Origin: Massilia oculi
Lineage (GTDB): Bacteria > Pseudomonadota > Gammaproteobacteria > Burkholderiales > Burkholderiaceae_D
Assembly (NCBI RefSeq): GCF_003143515.1
Contig: NZ_CP029343.1
Location: forward strand, 1,116,001-1,180,000
Reading direction: 5' to 3'
DNA: 64,000 nucleotides
The notes beneath the pieces were generated by a model. The model saw only the letters and a list, made by a program, of their open reading frames with translations. It did not search any database and was not told where the DNA came from. This document shows, piece after piece, positions 54,604-64,000 of the stretch (within the stretch, counting starts at the first letter, position 1; each line of letters starts with the position of its first letter). The translations under genes were made by a program, and so were the position numbers.

Positions 54604-56202
54604 ATGAATTCGTCCCGTTCCCCGCTCGATGCCGGCGACAAGCCCGTCATCTGGACCGTCTCCGTCTCGCGCCTGTCCGACCTGTTCCGCGACATCACCG
54701 TCGAATACGACCACCTAGCTTTGATCGAACCGCTGCATCTTGGTTTTGACGAGGCTGCGAAACATATCCGCGAGCGCCTGGCTACTGAACACTGTGACGT
54801 GGTCATCGCGGCCGGCTCGAATGCCGCCTGGCTCAAGGGCCGCGTGTCGGTGCCGGTGGTGGCGGCCAAGGCCAGCGGCTTCGACGTACTGAAGGCGCTG
54901 GCGCGGGCGCGCCGCGTCTCGCACCGCATCGGCGTCATCAGCTACCAGGCGCCACTGCCGGAACTGGGCGACTTCGCCGCCACCTTCGGCCTCGACCTGG
55001 CCCAGCGCACTTATGTCACGCGCGAGGATGCGCGCGCCGCGGTGCACGAACTCAAGGCCGAGGGCATCGCCGTGATCGTCGGCGCCGGATTGATCACCGA
55101 CCTGGCCGAGGAAGCCGGGCTGACCGGCGTGTTCCTGTATTCGGCGGCCTCGATCCGCCAGGCCTTCGACGATGCGCTGGAACTGGCGCGCCTGACCCGG
55201 CTCGAGGCCGGCCGTGGACGGCGCAAGCCCACTGAACAACGCGCGCGGCGCGGCATGAACGACTTGCGCGGCGACTCGCCCGCGATGGAGCGCCTGCGCC
55301 AGACCGTGGTGCTGTACGCGCGCTCGCCCAGCACCGTGCTGATCGAGGGCGAGACCGGCAGCGGCAAGGAACTGGTGGCCCAGGCGATCCACCGCGAAAG
55401 TCCGCGCCGCGGCGCCAACCGCCCCTTCGTGGCGGTGAACTGCGGCGCGATCGCCGAGTCGCTGCTGGAGTCGGAACTGTTCGGCCACGAGGAAGGCGCG
55501 TTTACCGGCGCGCGCCGCGGCGGCCACGCCGGCCTGTTCGAGGCCGCCAACGGCGGCACCCTGTTCTTGGACGAGATCGGTGAAATGCCGCTGGCGCTGC
55601 AGACCCGCCTGCTGCGCGTGCTGGAAGAACGCGAGGTGATGCGGGTCGGCGGCACCCGGCCGGTGCCGATCGACGTGCGCGTGATCAGCGCCACCCACTG
55701 CGATCTGGAAGCGCGGGTGCGCGAAGGACGTTTTCGGGCCGACCTGTTCTATCGGCTGGCGGTACTGCGCCTGGCCTTGCCGCCGCTGCGTGCCCGGGCG
55801 CAGGACATCGCGCCGCTGGCCGAATGGTCGTTGAAACAGGCGTTGGCCGCGCTCGATGCGCGTCCGCATCCGAACCTGGCGGCCGAGATCACCGCTTGCG
55901 CGCCCCTGCTCGCTTCCTATGCCTGGCCGGGCAATGTGCGCGAGCTGCGCAACCTGATGGAACGGGTCGCCCTGTTCCTGGCGGCCGAGCCGCTGCAGGC
56001 CTTGACGCCGGCCTTCATGCTGTCGGTGGCGCCGGAACTGGGGCGAGAAGTGGCGGCCCCTGGCACGGCGCCCTCCCCTGCGCCTGGGCGCGAATCGGTG
56101 GCTGCCGTGCTGGCGCGCTTCGGCGGACAACGCGATCTTGCCGCGCAGCACCTCGGGATCAGCCGCACGACCCTGTGGCGCCGCCTCAAGACCGAGACTT
56201 AG
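54604..56202 (+). CDS. prpR: PrpR, sigma-54-dependent activator of propionate catabolism
   Basis: A 532-residue enhancer-binding protein: a PrpR N-terminal sensor (about 10-200) followed by an AAA+ domain with Walker A GETGSGKE (about 248-255), GAFTGA (about 298-303) and Walker B region LFLDEIGEMP, then a C-terminal Fis-type helix (LAAQHLGISRTTLWRRLK). In other bacteria 2-methylcitrate is the coinducer. It probably binds the palindromes at 50588 and 54557 and drives the sigma-54 promoter of prpB. ATG 54604 is the first in-frame start. Confidence 0.94.
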   Translation: MNSSRSPLDAGDKPVIWTVSVSRLSDLFRDITVEYDHLALIEPLHLGFDEAAKHIRERLATEHCDVVIAAGSNAAWLKGRVSVPVVAAKASGFDVLKALARARRVSHRIGVISYQAPLPELGDFAATFGLDLAQRTYVTREDARAAVHELKAEGIAVIVGAGLITDLAEEAGLTGVFLYSAASIRQAFDDALELARLTRLEAGRGRRKPTEQRARRGMNDLRGDSPAMERLRQTVVLYARSPSTVLIEGETGSGKELVAQAIHRESPRRGANRPFVAVNCGAIAESLLESELFGHEEGAFTGARRGGHAGLFEAANGGTLFLDEIGEMPLALQTRLLRVLEEREVMRVGGTRPVPIDVRVISATHCDLEARVREGRFRADLFYRLAVLRLALPPLRARAQDIAPLAEWSLKQALAALDARPHPNLAAEITACAPLLASYAWPGNVRELRNLMERVALFLAAEPLQALTPAFMLSVAPELGREVAAPGTAPSPAPGRESVAAVLARFGGQRDLAAQHLGISRTTLWRRLKTET

Positions 56203-56358
56203 CAAAACCTTAAGCTTCTCCAAAGCAGCGCTCGACAAAAGCTCGTATCATGATCCTTCAGAGTGCTGGCGCCGATCCGCGCCAGTTCGTCGTAGCACGC
56301 CGGCCCGCCGCGGACTCTTGCGCTACCCGCGCCGGCTGGCCGGCTTAACGGAGGCAAT

Positions 56359-57738
56359 ATGCAACATGCGTCGCAAGCTGCACTGTTTTCGCTGATCGGC
56401 GATACCCCGCTGGTGGAAGTCACCCGGATCGATACCGGCCCCTGCCAGCTGTTCCTCAAGCTCGAATCGCAGAACCCGGGCGGTTCCATCAAGGACCGCA
56501 TCGGCAAGACCATGATCGAGCAGGCCGAGCACGACGGCCTGCTGCAGCCCGGCGGCACCGTGATCGAGGCCACGGCCGGCAATACCGGCCTGGGCCTGGC
56601 GCTGGTGGCGTGCATCAAGGGCTACCGCGTCGTGCTCGTCGTGCCCGATAAAATGGCGGCCGAGAAAGTCCTGCACCTGAAGGCGCTCGGCGCCGAGATC
56701 CACCTGACCCGCTCCGACGTCGGCAAGGGCCATCCCGAGTATTACCAGGACTACGCCGCGCGCCTGGCGAAAGAAATTCCCGGCGCCTGGTTCGCCGACC
56801 AGTTCAACAATCCGGCCAATCCGCGCGCCCACGAAACGACGACCGGCCCCGAGATCTGGGACCAGACCAACCACAAGCTCGACGCCATCGTGGTCGGCGT
56901 CGGCTCATCCGGCACCCTCACCGGCCTGTCGCGCTATTTTAAAAAGACCCAGCCCCTGCTCGAATTCGTCCTGGCCGATCCGAAAGGCTCGATCCTGGCC
57001 GAGTACGTCGAGACCGGCCACGTCTCGCAACACGCGGGCTCGTGGGCGGTCGAGGGCATCGGCGAGGATTTCATCCCCGGCATCGCCGACCTGTCGCGCG
57101 TAAAAACCGCCTATACCATCAGCGACGAAGAGAGTTTCTCGACCGCGCGCCTGCTGCTGCAGCGCGAGGGCATCCTGGCGGGCTCCTCCACCGGCACCCT
57201 GCTGGCGGCGGCGCTGCGCTATTGCCGTGCGCAGACCCGCCCCAAGCGCGTGGTCACCTTCGTGTGCGACACCGGCACCCGCTACCTCTCCAAGGTGTAC
57301 AGCGACGGCTGGATGGTCGACCAGGGCCTGATCACGCGACCCAGAACAGGCGACCTGCGCGACCTGATCGGCCGCCGCCACGACCTGGGCGAAGTCATCA
57401 CGCTCTCGCCCGACGACACCCTGCTTACCGCCTTCAACCGCATGCGCTCGAGCGACCTGCAGCAGTTGCCGGTGGTCGACGCCGGCGGCCGGCTGCTGGG
57501 CCTGATCGACGAATCCGACCTGCTGCACCAGGTGACGCAAGATACCGCGCGCTTCAATGCGCCGGTGTCCGGCACCATGACGTCCGAACTGCAAACGCTG
57601 CATCCGGCGGCGAGCATGGGCCAGCTGCGCGAGATCCTCGACCGCGGCCTGACCGCCGTCATTGCCGACGGGCCGACCTTCTACGGCCTGATCACGCGCT
57701 ACGACCTGCTCAACCATCTGCGAAGGACCCTGTCTTGA
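56359..57738 (+). CDS. Cystathionine beta-synthase (with CBS domain pair)
   Basis: A 459-residue PLP enzyme. The catalytic domain has PLP Lys45 in GGSIKDRIG, the substrate loop EATAGNTGLG and the phosphate-binding GVGSSGTLTG. Residues about 330-459 form two CBS domains. No heme-binding N-terminus is present. It joins serine or O-acetylserine with homocysteine. It overlaps the next gene, a cystathionine gamma-lyase type, giving a reverse transsulfuration operon. GGAGGC precedes ATG 56359. Confidence 0.9.
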   Translation: MQHASQAALFSLIGDTPLVEVTRIDTGPCQLFLKLESQNPGGSIKDRIGKTMIEQAEHDGLLQPGGTVIEATAGNTGLGLALVACIKGYRVVLVVPDKMAAEKVLHLKALGAEIHLTRSDVGKGHPEYYQDYAARLAKEIPGAWFADQFNNPANPRAHETTTGPEIWDQTNHKLDAIVVGVGSSGTLTGLSRYFKKTQPLLEFVLADPKGSILAEYVETGHVSQHAGSWAVEGIGEDFIPGIADLSRVKTAYTISDEESFSTARLLLQREGILAGSSTGTLLAAALRYCRAQTRPKRVVTFVCDTGTRYLSKVYSDGWMVDQGLITRPRTGDLRDLIGRRHDLGEVITLSPDDTLLTAFNRMRSSDLQQLPVVDAGGRLLGLIDESDLLHQVTQDTARFNAPVSGTMTSELQTLHPAASMGQLREILDRGLTAVIADGPTFYGLITRYDLLNHLRRTLS

Positions 57739-58925
57739 CTAATCCATCTCATCCCATCGAATTCAAGCGCCACCTGGCCACCCGCGTCATCCACGGCGGA
57801 CAGTCGCCCGAACCGGCCACCGGCGCCGTGATGCCGCCCATCTTCGCCACCTCGACCTTCCGCCAGGAGAGCCCTGGCGTGCACAAGGGCCTCGATTACG
57901 GCCGCTCGCACAACCCGACGCGCTGGGCGCTGGAGCGCTGCGTGGCCGACATCGAGGGCGGCCGCGCCGCCTTCGCCTTCGCTTCCGGCCTGGCCGCGAT
58001 CGCGGCGGTGCTCGAGCTGCTCCCGGCCGGCGCGCACATCGTGGCCGGCGACGATATGTATGGCGGCACCTACCGCCTGTTCGAGCGCGTGCGCCGCGAC
58101 AGCGCCGGCCTGTCGTTCACCTACGTCGACCTGTCCGACCCCGACGCGCTGGCCGCCGCCATCAAGCCCGAAACGCGCATGGTGTGGGTCGAGACCCCGA
58201 CCAACCCGATGCTCAAGCTGGCCGACCTGACGGCGATCGCCGGCATCTGCCACGCGCGCGGCATCATCAGCGTGTGCGACAACACCTTCGCCAGCCCGAT
58301 CAACCAGCGTCCCCTGGCGCACGGCTTCGACATCGTGGTGCATTCCACCACCAAGTACATGAACGGCCACTCGGACGTGATCGGCGGGGTGGCCGTGGTC
58401 GGCGCCGGCGACGCCCAGACCGGCCTGGCCGAGAAGCTCGGCTTCATCCAGAACGCCGTGGGCGCCATCCAGGGCCCGTTCGACAGCTTCCTGGTGCTGC
58501 GCGGGATCAAGACGCTGGCCCTGCGCGTCGAGCGCAGCAACGCCAATGCCATGCTGCTGGCCAGCTGGCTCGAGCAGCAACCGCAAGTACGCAAGGTGTT
58601 TTACCCGGGCCTGGAATCGCACCCGCAGCACGCGCTGGCGCGCCACCAGATGCACGGTTATGGCGGCATCGTCTCGATCGACCTCGACACCGATATCGCC
58701 GGCGCGCGCCGCTTCCTGGAAGCCTGCGAAGTGTTCACCCTGGCCGAGAGCCTGGGCGGCGTGGAAAGCCTGATCGAGCATCCGGCGCTGATGACCCACG
58801 CCACCATTCCGCCCGAGCAGCGCGCCGCGCTCGGCATCGGCGATGGGCTGATCCGCCTGTCGGTGGGCATCGAGCATGTCGATGACCAGCGCGAGGATCT
58901 GCGCCGCGCATTGGCGGCGATCTGA
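57735..58925 (+). CDS. Cystathionine gamma-lyase (or gamma-synthase) family enzyme
   Basis: A 396-residue Cys/Met-metabolism PLP enzyme. Lys207 in HSTTKYMNGHSD is the Schiff-base residue; YGRSHNPTRWALE and ESLGGVESLIEHPALMTHA are family signatures. Position after a cystathionine beta-synthase favours lyase over synthase. The start appears to be TTG 57735, which overlaps the upstream stop (TTGA) and has GAAGGA seven bases before it; no ATG occurs before the conserved N-terminus. Confidence 0.88.
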   Translation: MTNPSHPIEFKRHLATRVIHGGQSPEPATGAVMPPIFATSTFRQESPGVHKGLDYGRSHNPTRWALERCVADIEGGRAAFAFASGLAAIAAVLELLPAGAHIVAGDDMYGGTYRLFERVRRDSAGLSFTYVDLSDPDALAAAIKPETRMVWVETPTNPMLKLADLTAIAGICHARGIISVCDNTFASPINQRPLAHGFDIVVHSTTKYMNGHSDVIGGVAVVGAGDAQTGLAEKLGFIQNAVGAIQGPFDSFLVLRGIKTLALRVERSNANAMLLASWLEQQPQVRKVFYPGLESHPQHALARHQMHGYGGIVSIDLDTDIAGARRFLEACEVFTLAESLGGVESLIEHPALMTHATIPPEQRAALGIGDGLIRLSVGIEHVDDQREDLRRALAAI

Positions 58926-58928
58926 ACG

Positions 58929-60524
58929 TCAAGCCGCTTCGAGCAGGCGCCGATGCGGCTGCTCCGGCGCGGCCAGCGCGCTGCGCAGCTTGAAGGTCGC
59001 CACCAGCGCCGACAACTCCGCCGCCTGCTGGCGCATCGAGGCCGCCGCCGCCGCGGCTTCTTCCACCATCGCCGCGTTCTGCTGGGTCGACATGTCGATC
59101 TCGGCGATCGACTTGCTGACCTGGGTGACACCGATGGCCTGGCCCGCGCTGGCGGTGTGGATCTGGCCGAGAATGCCGGCCACTTCGTGCACGTGCTGCA
59201 GCATCGCGCGCATGGTCGAGCCGGCCGATTCGGCCATGCCGGTGCCGGCCTCGATCTCGCTCGACGACTCCTGGACCAGCTTCTTGATTTCCTTGGCCGC
59301 TCCGGCCGAGTGCTGGGCCAGGTTGCGCACCTCGCTGGCCACCACGGCAAAGCCACGGCCTTCGCTGCCGGCGCGCGCCGCTTCCACCGCCGCGTTCAGC
59401 GCCAGGATATTGGTCTGGAAGGCGATGCTGTCGATCATGCCGGTGATGTCGACGATGCGCGCGGCCGAAACCTTGATCGCTTCCATGCGCGCCACCAGCT
59501 GCTCGACCGCCCGCGCGCCTTCGGTGGCGACGCCCGACGCGGTCTGGGCCAGGGCATTGGCGTTCTTCGCATTGGCGTTGTTGCTGGCGATCGCCTCGCT
59601 CAGTTCATCCATCGCGCTTACCGTCTGGCGCAGCGCGTCGGCCTGGCGCTCGGTGCGGTTCGACAGATCCTGGTTGCCTTCGGCGATCTCGTTCGAGGCC
59701 GAATCGATCGCCTGGGCGCCGACCAGCACCTGCGACACGGTATGCGAGACGCCGTGGGTCATGCCGTTGAGGGCGTCGAACAGGCGGCCGATCTCGTCCG
59801 TGCGCTGGTGCTGGATCGTCGGACGCAGGTCGCCGTGGGCGACCTGCTCGGCCAGCATCGCGGCCTGCTTCAGCGGCACCACCAGGTTGCGGCTCAAGGC
59901 CCAGGCCAGGCCGGCGCCGACCAGCAGCGCCGCGCCGCCCAGGCCCAGCAGCAGGATCTTGCTGAAGCTCGACGAGGCGGTCGTTTCGTCGGCCAGACGG
60001 TGCGCCTCGCTGCTCTCGTGGGCGAGCAGGGCTTCAAAGGCGCCGACCTTGGCCTTGTAGCCCGGTTCCCACTGCCTGGTCAGGATGTCCTCGACCAGGC
60101 CGGTCTGGCCCAGGTCCTTGGCCTTGAACAGCGCTTCCTGCACCGTACCCAGCGCGGCCTTGTGGCGGGCCGCGTCCTGCAGCATCGCGCGCTCGCGCTC
60201 CGACACCGGCAGCTTGGCCAGCTTCGCCTCGATGGCGGCGATGTTCTTGCGGCCTTCGGCCAGCTCGGCCTGGAAATAATCGGCCAGTTCCAGGCTGTCG
60301 CTGCGGGCGATCGAGACCGTGCGCGAGCCGTTCAGGCGTTCGATGCCGAGCAGGTCGGATACCAGCTGCTGCTTCGCCAGCTTGTCGTCGACCAGGTTGG
60401 AGGTGATGACATCCGCCGCGTGCATGCGCCATACCGCGACGGCGGCGATGATCACGATGACGAGGGAGAGGATGCCGAAGGCGCCGATGAGCTTGGCGGA
60501 AGTATTGAGCTGTGGCAGTCGCAT
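58929..60524 (-). CDS. Methyl-accepting chemotaxis protein
   Basis: A 531-residue receptor. TM1 (about 12-30) and TM2 (about 190-210) enclose a helical four-helix-bundle-type periplasmic sensor; a HAMP domain and long signalling coiled coil follow. The conserved hairpin region is FAVVASEVRNLAQHSAGAAKEI. The C-terminus (RRLLEAA) lacks the NWETF-type CheR/CheB tether. The ligand is unknown. It converges on the cystathionine lyase gene with only 3 bp between stops. Confidence 0.94.
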   Translation of the reverse strand: MRLPQLNTSAKLIGAFGILSLVIVIIAAVAVWRMHAADVITSNLVDDKLAKQQLVSDLLGIERLNGSRTVSIARSDSLELADYFQAELAEGRKNIAAIEAKLAKLPVSERERAMLQDAARHKAALGTVQEALFKAKDLGQTGLVEDILTRQWEPGYKAKVGAFEALLAHESSEAHRLADETTASSSFSKILLLGLGGAALLVGAGLAWALSRNLVVPLKQAAMLAEQVAHGDLRPTIQHQRTDEIGRLFDALNGMTHGVSHTVSQVLVGAQAIDSASNEIAEGNQDLSNRTERQADALRQTVSAMDELSEAIASNNANAKNANALAQTASGVATEGARAVEQLVARMEAIKVSAARIVDITGMIDSIAFQTNILALNAAVEAARAGSEGRGFAVVASEVRNLAQHSAGAAKEIKKLVQESSSEIEAGTGMAESAGSTMRAMLQHVHEVAGILGQIHTASAGQAIGVTQVSKSIAEIDMSTQQNAAMVEEAAAAAASMRQQAAELSALVATFKLRSALAAPEQPHRRLLEAA

Positions 60525-60722
60525 GGGTAGTCCGTGATGAGGTGGGACAACGATGCGTGCATTCTAGAAATTTTATATGACACCGTCGTGAACTCACATT
60601 TCAAGAATTACCATGGTTCTTTATAAATATTTTTAAAATAAAGACAAGAAAGTTGAATAAAAGTTATGCCGCTTGGAGTGAGCGCCGAGCGCCATCATGC
60701 ATCGTTCCGATAACAAAAAAAA

Positions 60723-61107
60723 GGCGCTGTCATCGTTATCTGTTGATGACCTTGAATGCGATACGCAGCAATTGTTCGACGGAAGGGACCCTCCCACCAT
60801 CGATCGCCCAATGCCAGCCAAGGTAGTTGGGTAGCCAGCGCGACAACGCTCGCAGCCGCAGTCCGGGCAGCAGCGCTCCTTTGACCGGATCTCGCCGATG
60901 AGGGCGATCACTCGGTCGAGCCCGGCTGCCGGATGCAGGACGGCGAGCACCTGCTGGCGCTGCGGCTGGTTCAGCAGCGGCAACCCGTTGAACAGCTTCG
61001 CAAACTCCGGCGCTTTCATTGCGCGCTCCCGATCGATGACGACCGGGGTTGGACCGCGGGTCAGCTCAGCAGTTCAATGCTCATCCATATCTAACGGGTA
61101 CAGCGCC
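60723..61107 (-). mobile_element. 385-bp internally deleted IS1595-family element with intact ends
   Basis: Terminal inverted repeats start GGCGCTGT at both ends and match in 14 of 20 bases. The element is flanked by the 8-bp direct repeat CAAAAAAA (60715-60722 and 61108-61115), the target-site length of this family. On the minus strand it encodes the transposase N-terminus from ATG 61019 (MKAPEFAKLFNGLPLLN, CCPDCGCERC), then, after a deletion and frame change near 60838, the C-terminus (LPNYLGWHWAIDGG, then SVEQLLRIAFKVIN and a stop). The transposase is therefore not functional, but the ends might be moved in trans. Confidence 0.88.
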
Positions 61108-61108
61108 C

Positions 61109-61143
61109 AAAAAAAAGCCCGCGGCACCGGGTGCGCGGGCTTC
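61109..61143 (-). terminator. Intrinsic terminator of clpS-clpA
   Basis: On the minus strand the stem AAGCCCGCG / CGCGGGCTT with a 10-nt loop is followed by eight T. The element at 60723-61107 is inserted at this T-tract. Confidence 0.9.
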
Positions 61144-61172
61144 TTGCTCAGAGCGCCTTACGGCGCGCTCCG

Positions 61173-63473
61173 TTACTCGATCTCGACCGTCTCCGCCGGT
61201 GCCGGTGGCGGCAGTGCGTCGCCTTCCGGGAACTCCAGGACCACGTCGTCCTTCTCGTTCAGGTCGACCGTCACGCGGCCGCCGTTGACCAGGCGGCCGA
61301 ACAGCAGCTCGTCGGCCAGCGCCTTGCGGATCATGTCCTGGATCAGGCGCGACATCGGACGCGCGCCCATCGCCGGGTCGAAGCCCTTCTGGCCGAGGAA
61401 CTTGCGCAGCTTCTCGGTGAACACCGCTTCGACCTTCTTCTCGTGCAGCTGCTCTTCGAGCTGCATCAGGAACTTGTCGACGACGCGCAGGATGATGTCT
61501 TCGTCCAGCGCGCGGAAGCTGATGATCGCGTCCAGGCGGTTACGGAACTCCGGCGTGAACATGCGCTTGATGTCGGCCATCTCGTCGCCAGCCGCCTTCG
61601 AATCGAGGAAGCCCAGCGAACGCTTGGTCAGGCTCTCCGCGCCCGCATTGGTGGTCATGATGATGATCACGTTACGGAAGTCCGCCTTGCGACCGTTGTT
61701 GTCGGTCAGGGTGCCATGGTCCATCACCTGCAACAGGATGTTGAAGATGTCCGGATGGGCCTTCTCGATCTCGTCCAGCAGCAGCACGGTGTGCGGCTTC
61801 TTGGTGATCGCCTCGGTCAGCAGGCCGCCCTGGTCGAAGCCGACGTAGCCCGGCGGCGCGCCGATCAGGCGCGACACGGCGTGACGCTCCATGTACTCGG
61901 ACATGTCGAAGCGCACCAGCTCGATGCCCAGGATGAAGGCCAGCTGTTTCGCCACCTCGGTCTTGCCGACGCCGGTCGGACCGGAGAACAGGAAGGAGCC
62001 GATCGGCTTGTCGGTCTTGCCCAGGCCCGCACGCGCCATCTTGATCGCGGCCGACAGCGCCTCGATCGCGGGGTCTTGGCCGAACACGACGTTGCGCAGG
62101 TCGCGGTCGATCGTCTGCAGCTTGCTGCGGTCGTCCTGGTTGACCGTTTGCGGCGGAATCCGGGCGATCTTGGCGATGATGTCCTCGATCTCGGTCTTGC
62201 CGATGGTTTTCTTCTGCTTCGACTTCGGCAGGATGCGCTGGGCCGCGCCGGCCTCGTCGATCACGTCGATCGCTTTATCTGGCAGGTGACGGTCGTTGAT
62301 GAAGCGCGCCGCCAGTTCGGCCGCGGTCGACAGCGCCGACGCCGAGTATTTCACGCCATGGTGCTCTTCGAAGCGCGACTTGAGGCCGCGCAGGATCGCC
62401 ACGGTCTGCTCGACCGACGGTTCGTTGACGTCGACTTTCTGGAACCGGCGCGAGAGCGCATGGTCTTTCTCGAACACGCCGCGGAATTCGGTGAACGTGG
62501 TCGCGCCGATGCACTTGAGCTGGCCATTGGCCAGTGCCGGCTTGAGCAGGTTCGACGCGTCGAGCGTGCCGCCCGAGGCCGAGCCGGCGCCGATGATCGT
62601 GTGGATCTCGTCGATGAACAGGATGCCGTTCGGGGTGTCCTTGATCTGCTTGAGCACGGCCTTCAGGCGCTGCTCGAAATCGCCGCGGTACTTGGTGCCG
62701 GCCAGCAGCGCGCCCATGTCGAGCGAGAACACGACGGCGTTCTGCAGAATCTCGGGCACGTCCTCCTGCACGATGCGCCAGGCCAGGCCTTCCGCGATCG
62801 CGGTCTTGCCGACGCCGGCCTCGCCCACCAGCAGCGGGTTGTTCTTGCGGCGGCGGCACAGGATCTGGATCACGCGGTCGACTTCTTCCTCGCGTCCGAT
62901 CAGCGGATCGATCTTGCCGTCGGCGGCCGCCTTGTTCAGGTTCTGGGTGAACTGGTCGAGCGGCGACTCCTTCGCCTGGCCTTCGACCTGCGCTTCTTCC
63001 ACGCCTTCGGACGCCTTCTGGGTGTCCATCTGCTGGTCCTTGCGCACGCCGTGCGAGATGAAGTTGACGACGTCCAGGCGCGTCACGCCCTGCTGGTGCA
63101 GGTAATAGACGGCATGCGAATCCTTCTCGCCGAAGATCGCGACCAGCACATTCGCGCCGGTCACTTCTTTCTTGCCGTTCGAAGCCGACTGCACGTGCAT
63201 GATGGCGCGCTGGATCACGCGCTGGAAACCGAGCGTCGGCTGTGTGTCGACCTCGCCCGTGCCCGGCACGGTCGGGGTGTTGTCACCGATAAAATTAGTC
63301 AAGGTCTTGCGCAGGTCTTCGATATTGACCGCGCACGCACGCAGGACTTCGGCGGCCGATGGATTATCGAGCAGCGCGAGCAGCAGGTGTTCCACGGTGA
63401 TGAATTCGTGGCGTGCCTGGCGTGCCTCGACAAAGGCCATGTGTAGGGATACTTCAAGTTCCTGCGCAATCAT
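61173..63473 (-). CDS. clpA: ATP-dependent Clp protease ATP-binding subunit ClpA
   Basis: A 766-residue AAA+ unfoldase that feeds substrates to ClpP. It has the double N-domain (about 1-145), AAA-1 with Walker A GEAGVGKT, and AAA-2 with Walker A GPTGVGKT and [12 protein letters not shown]. The IGL-type ClpP-binding loop would lie in AAA-2; the C-terminus is acidic and proline-containing. ATG 63473 overlaps the clpS stop by 4 bp (ATGA); the frame is open upstream through clpS. Confidence 0.97.
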   Translation of the reverse strand: MIAQELEVSLHMAFVEARQARHEFITVEHLLLALLDNPSAAEVLRACAVNIEDLRKTLTNFIGDNTPTVPGTGEVDTQPTLGFQRVIQRAIMHVQSASNGKKEVTGANVLVAIFGEKDSHAVYYLHQQGVTRLDVVNFISHGVRKDQQMDTQKASEGVEEAQVEGQAKESPLDQFTQNLNKAAADGKIDPLIGREEEVDRVIQILCRRRKNNPLLVGEAGVGKTAIAEGLAWRIVQEDVPEILQNAVVFSLDMGALLAGTKYRGDFEQRLKAVLKQIKDTPNGILFIDEIHTIIGAGSASGGTLDASNLLKPALANGQLKCIGATTFTEFRGVFEKDHALSRRFQKVDVNEPSVEQTVAILRGLKSRFEEHHGVKYSASALSTAAELAARFINDRHLPDKAIDVIDEAGAAQRILPKSKQKKTIGKTEIEDIIAKIARIPPQTVNQDDRSKLQTIDRDLRNVVFGQDPAIEALSAAIKMARAGLGKTDKPIGSFLFSGPTGVGKTEVAKQLAFILGIELVRFDMSEYMERHAVSRLIGAPPGYVGFDQGGLLTEAITKKPHTVLLLDEIEKAHPDIFNILLQVMDHGTLTDNNGRKADFRNVIIIMTTNAGAESLTKRSLGFLDSKAAGDEMADIKRMFTPEFRNRLDAIISFRALDEDIILRVVDKFLMQLEEQLHEKKVEAVFTEKLRKFLGQKGFDPAMGARPMSRLIQDMIRKALADELLFGRLVNGGRVTVDLNEKDDVVLEFPEGDALPPPAPAETVEIE

Positions 63474-63772
63474 ACTTCCTCCATCACGCACTGCAGGGGG
63501 TGCCCGGCCTTGCGCGCATGCGTTAAGACAAACTCCACTTTGGTACACGCTATATCTTTGGAAAACACCCCACACACACCCTTACCATGACGGTGAACAG
63601 AGAGCATGATCTGGGTTGCGGTTTCGCGATCCTTGTTGAAATACTCCTGGATCACGGCGACCACGAACTCCATCGGCGTGTAGTCATCGTTCAGTAGCGC
63701 CACCTGGTACAGCGGAGGCGGTTCGACGGTCTGCCGCTCGAGCAGCTGTTCAGTATCGTGCTTCGTTGCCAT
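63470..63772 (-). CDS. clpS: ClpS adaptor of the N-end rule pathway
   Basis: A 100-residue adaptor that delivers N-degron proteins to ClpA. The conserved core [17 protein letters not shown] holds the acidic pocket residues (NDDYTPMEF), with [11 protein letters not shown] later. A free N-terminal extension of about 20 residues precedes it, as in ClpS generally. ATG 63772 has no Shine-Dalgarno sequence; a promoter ends 6 bp before it. Confidence 0.96.
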   Translation of the reverse strand: MATKHDTEQLLERQTVEPPPLYQVALLNDDYTPMEFVVAVIQEYFNKDRETATQIMLSVHRHGKGVCGVFSKDIACTKVEFVLTHARKAGHPLQCVMEEV

Positions 63773-63778
63773 GGGGTT

Positions 63779-63806
63779 ATTCTAATACTTCCGCGGTTGG
63801 TGCCAA
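63779..63806 (-). promoter_or_regulatory. Candidate clpS promoter (leaderless)
   Basis: On the minus strand -35 TTGGCA (63806-63801), a 16-bp spacer and -10 TAGAAT (63784-63779), each five of six to consensus. Only six bases separate the -10 from the clpS ATG, so the transcript would begin at or beside the start codon. Confidence 0.55.
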
Positions 63807-64000
63807 GCGTAAACATCAGCTCGTTTTCTGGTGCTTCCATCTTACGCGTTTTCAGATATTTGCGCAGATGGCGTTCCGATTGCGGAAATCAAGAGCACCG
63901 GTGGGTCGGCGCGGAAATATTTGGCAATAGGCACGCAAAAGCGCTTGACTTCAGTGATTATTCCACCAACAATGCAGTTATTGACATTGTACTTATGTAC

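Noticed and set aside
61131..63446. A 771-codon open frame on the plus strand opposite clpA
   Set aside because: It is the antisense frame of a fully recognisable gene; its sequence is low-complexity, rich in Arg, Ala, Gln, Asp and His, with no domain.

Overview
The window looks like chromosome from a high-GC betaproteobacterium of the Oxalobacteraceae, most like Massilia or a relative. This is inferred from gene content: cysI followed by a DUF934 gene, the AcnD/PrpF form of the 2-methylcitrate cycle, lptFG reading away from pepA, clpS-clpA, and a Massilia-type B3/OXA beta-lactamase locus. It was not computed. Coding density is high and many genes overlap by 1 or 4 bp. I saw no rRNA, tRNA or CRISPR array.

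Layout. 1-6061: start of orn (leftward, cut by the window edge), M48 peptidase-pterin dehydratase-rsgA as overlapping genes, argF, argG with a 12-bp minisatellite at its stop codon, a cysteine-cluster protein, a hairpin repeat and a small GIY-YIG protein. 6068-9855: a leftward blaI-blaR1-bla operon whose effector is one polypeptide joining a subclass B3 metallo-beta-lactamase to a class D (OXA) enzyme. 9856-17202: an SDR gene and murB (leftward), yajQ, a nitronate monooxygenase-like gene, a decayed IS1595-family remnant, and an FdhF-like oxidoreductase with fdhD. 17297-25526: a PAS-GGDEF-EAL protein with eroded catalytic motifs, a DHH phosphoesterase, a LytS/LytTR-type two-component pair, an orphan NarX-like kinase and a porin. 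25654-28699: a FeeM-like acyltransferase gene, then cysB, a methyltransferase and yaiI coupled by 1-bp overlaps.

28882-34903 is the assimilatory sulfur cluster cysI-DUF934-cysH-cysD-cysN-cobA, divergent from cysB and convergent with lptF-lptG-cbiX. CobA and CbiX supply siroheme steps needed by CysI, and CBS/CGL at 56359-58925 form a reverse transsulfuration pair, so sulfur metabolism recurs through the window. pepA, a lipoprotein, two small conserved genes, xth and a second PAS-GGDEF-EAL protein (catalytic motifs intact) follow.

44382-56202 is a propionate/acetate region: prpB-prpC-acnD-prpF leftward from a consensus sigma-54 promoter, an ArsR-family regulator with its oxidoreductase and monooxygenase genes, yjcH-actP, and the sigma-54 activator prpR. 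One palindrome, CGTTTCA-N3-TGAAACG, lies both upstream of prpB and upstream of prpR. The right end holds CBS/CGL, a chemotaxis receptor, a 385-bp IS1595-type derivative with both ends and an 8-bp target duplication, and clpS-clpA.

The most notable items are the B3-OXA fusion under a BlaR1 sensor that lacks the usual S-x-x-K lysine, the two IS1595-type insertions placed in the T-tracts of terminators, and the operator/promoter arrangements around prpB/prpR, arsR and blaI.
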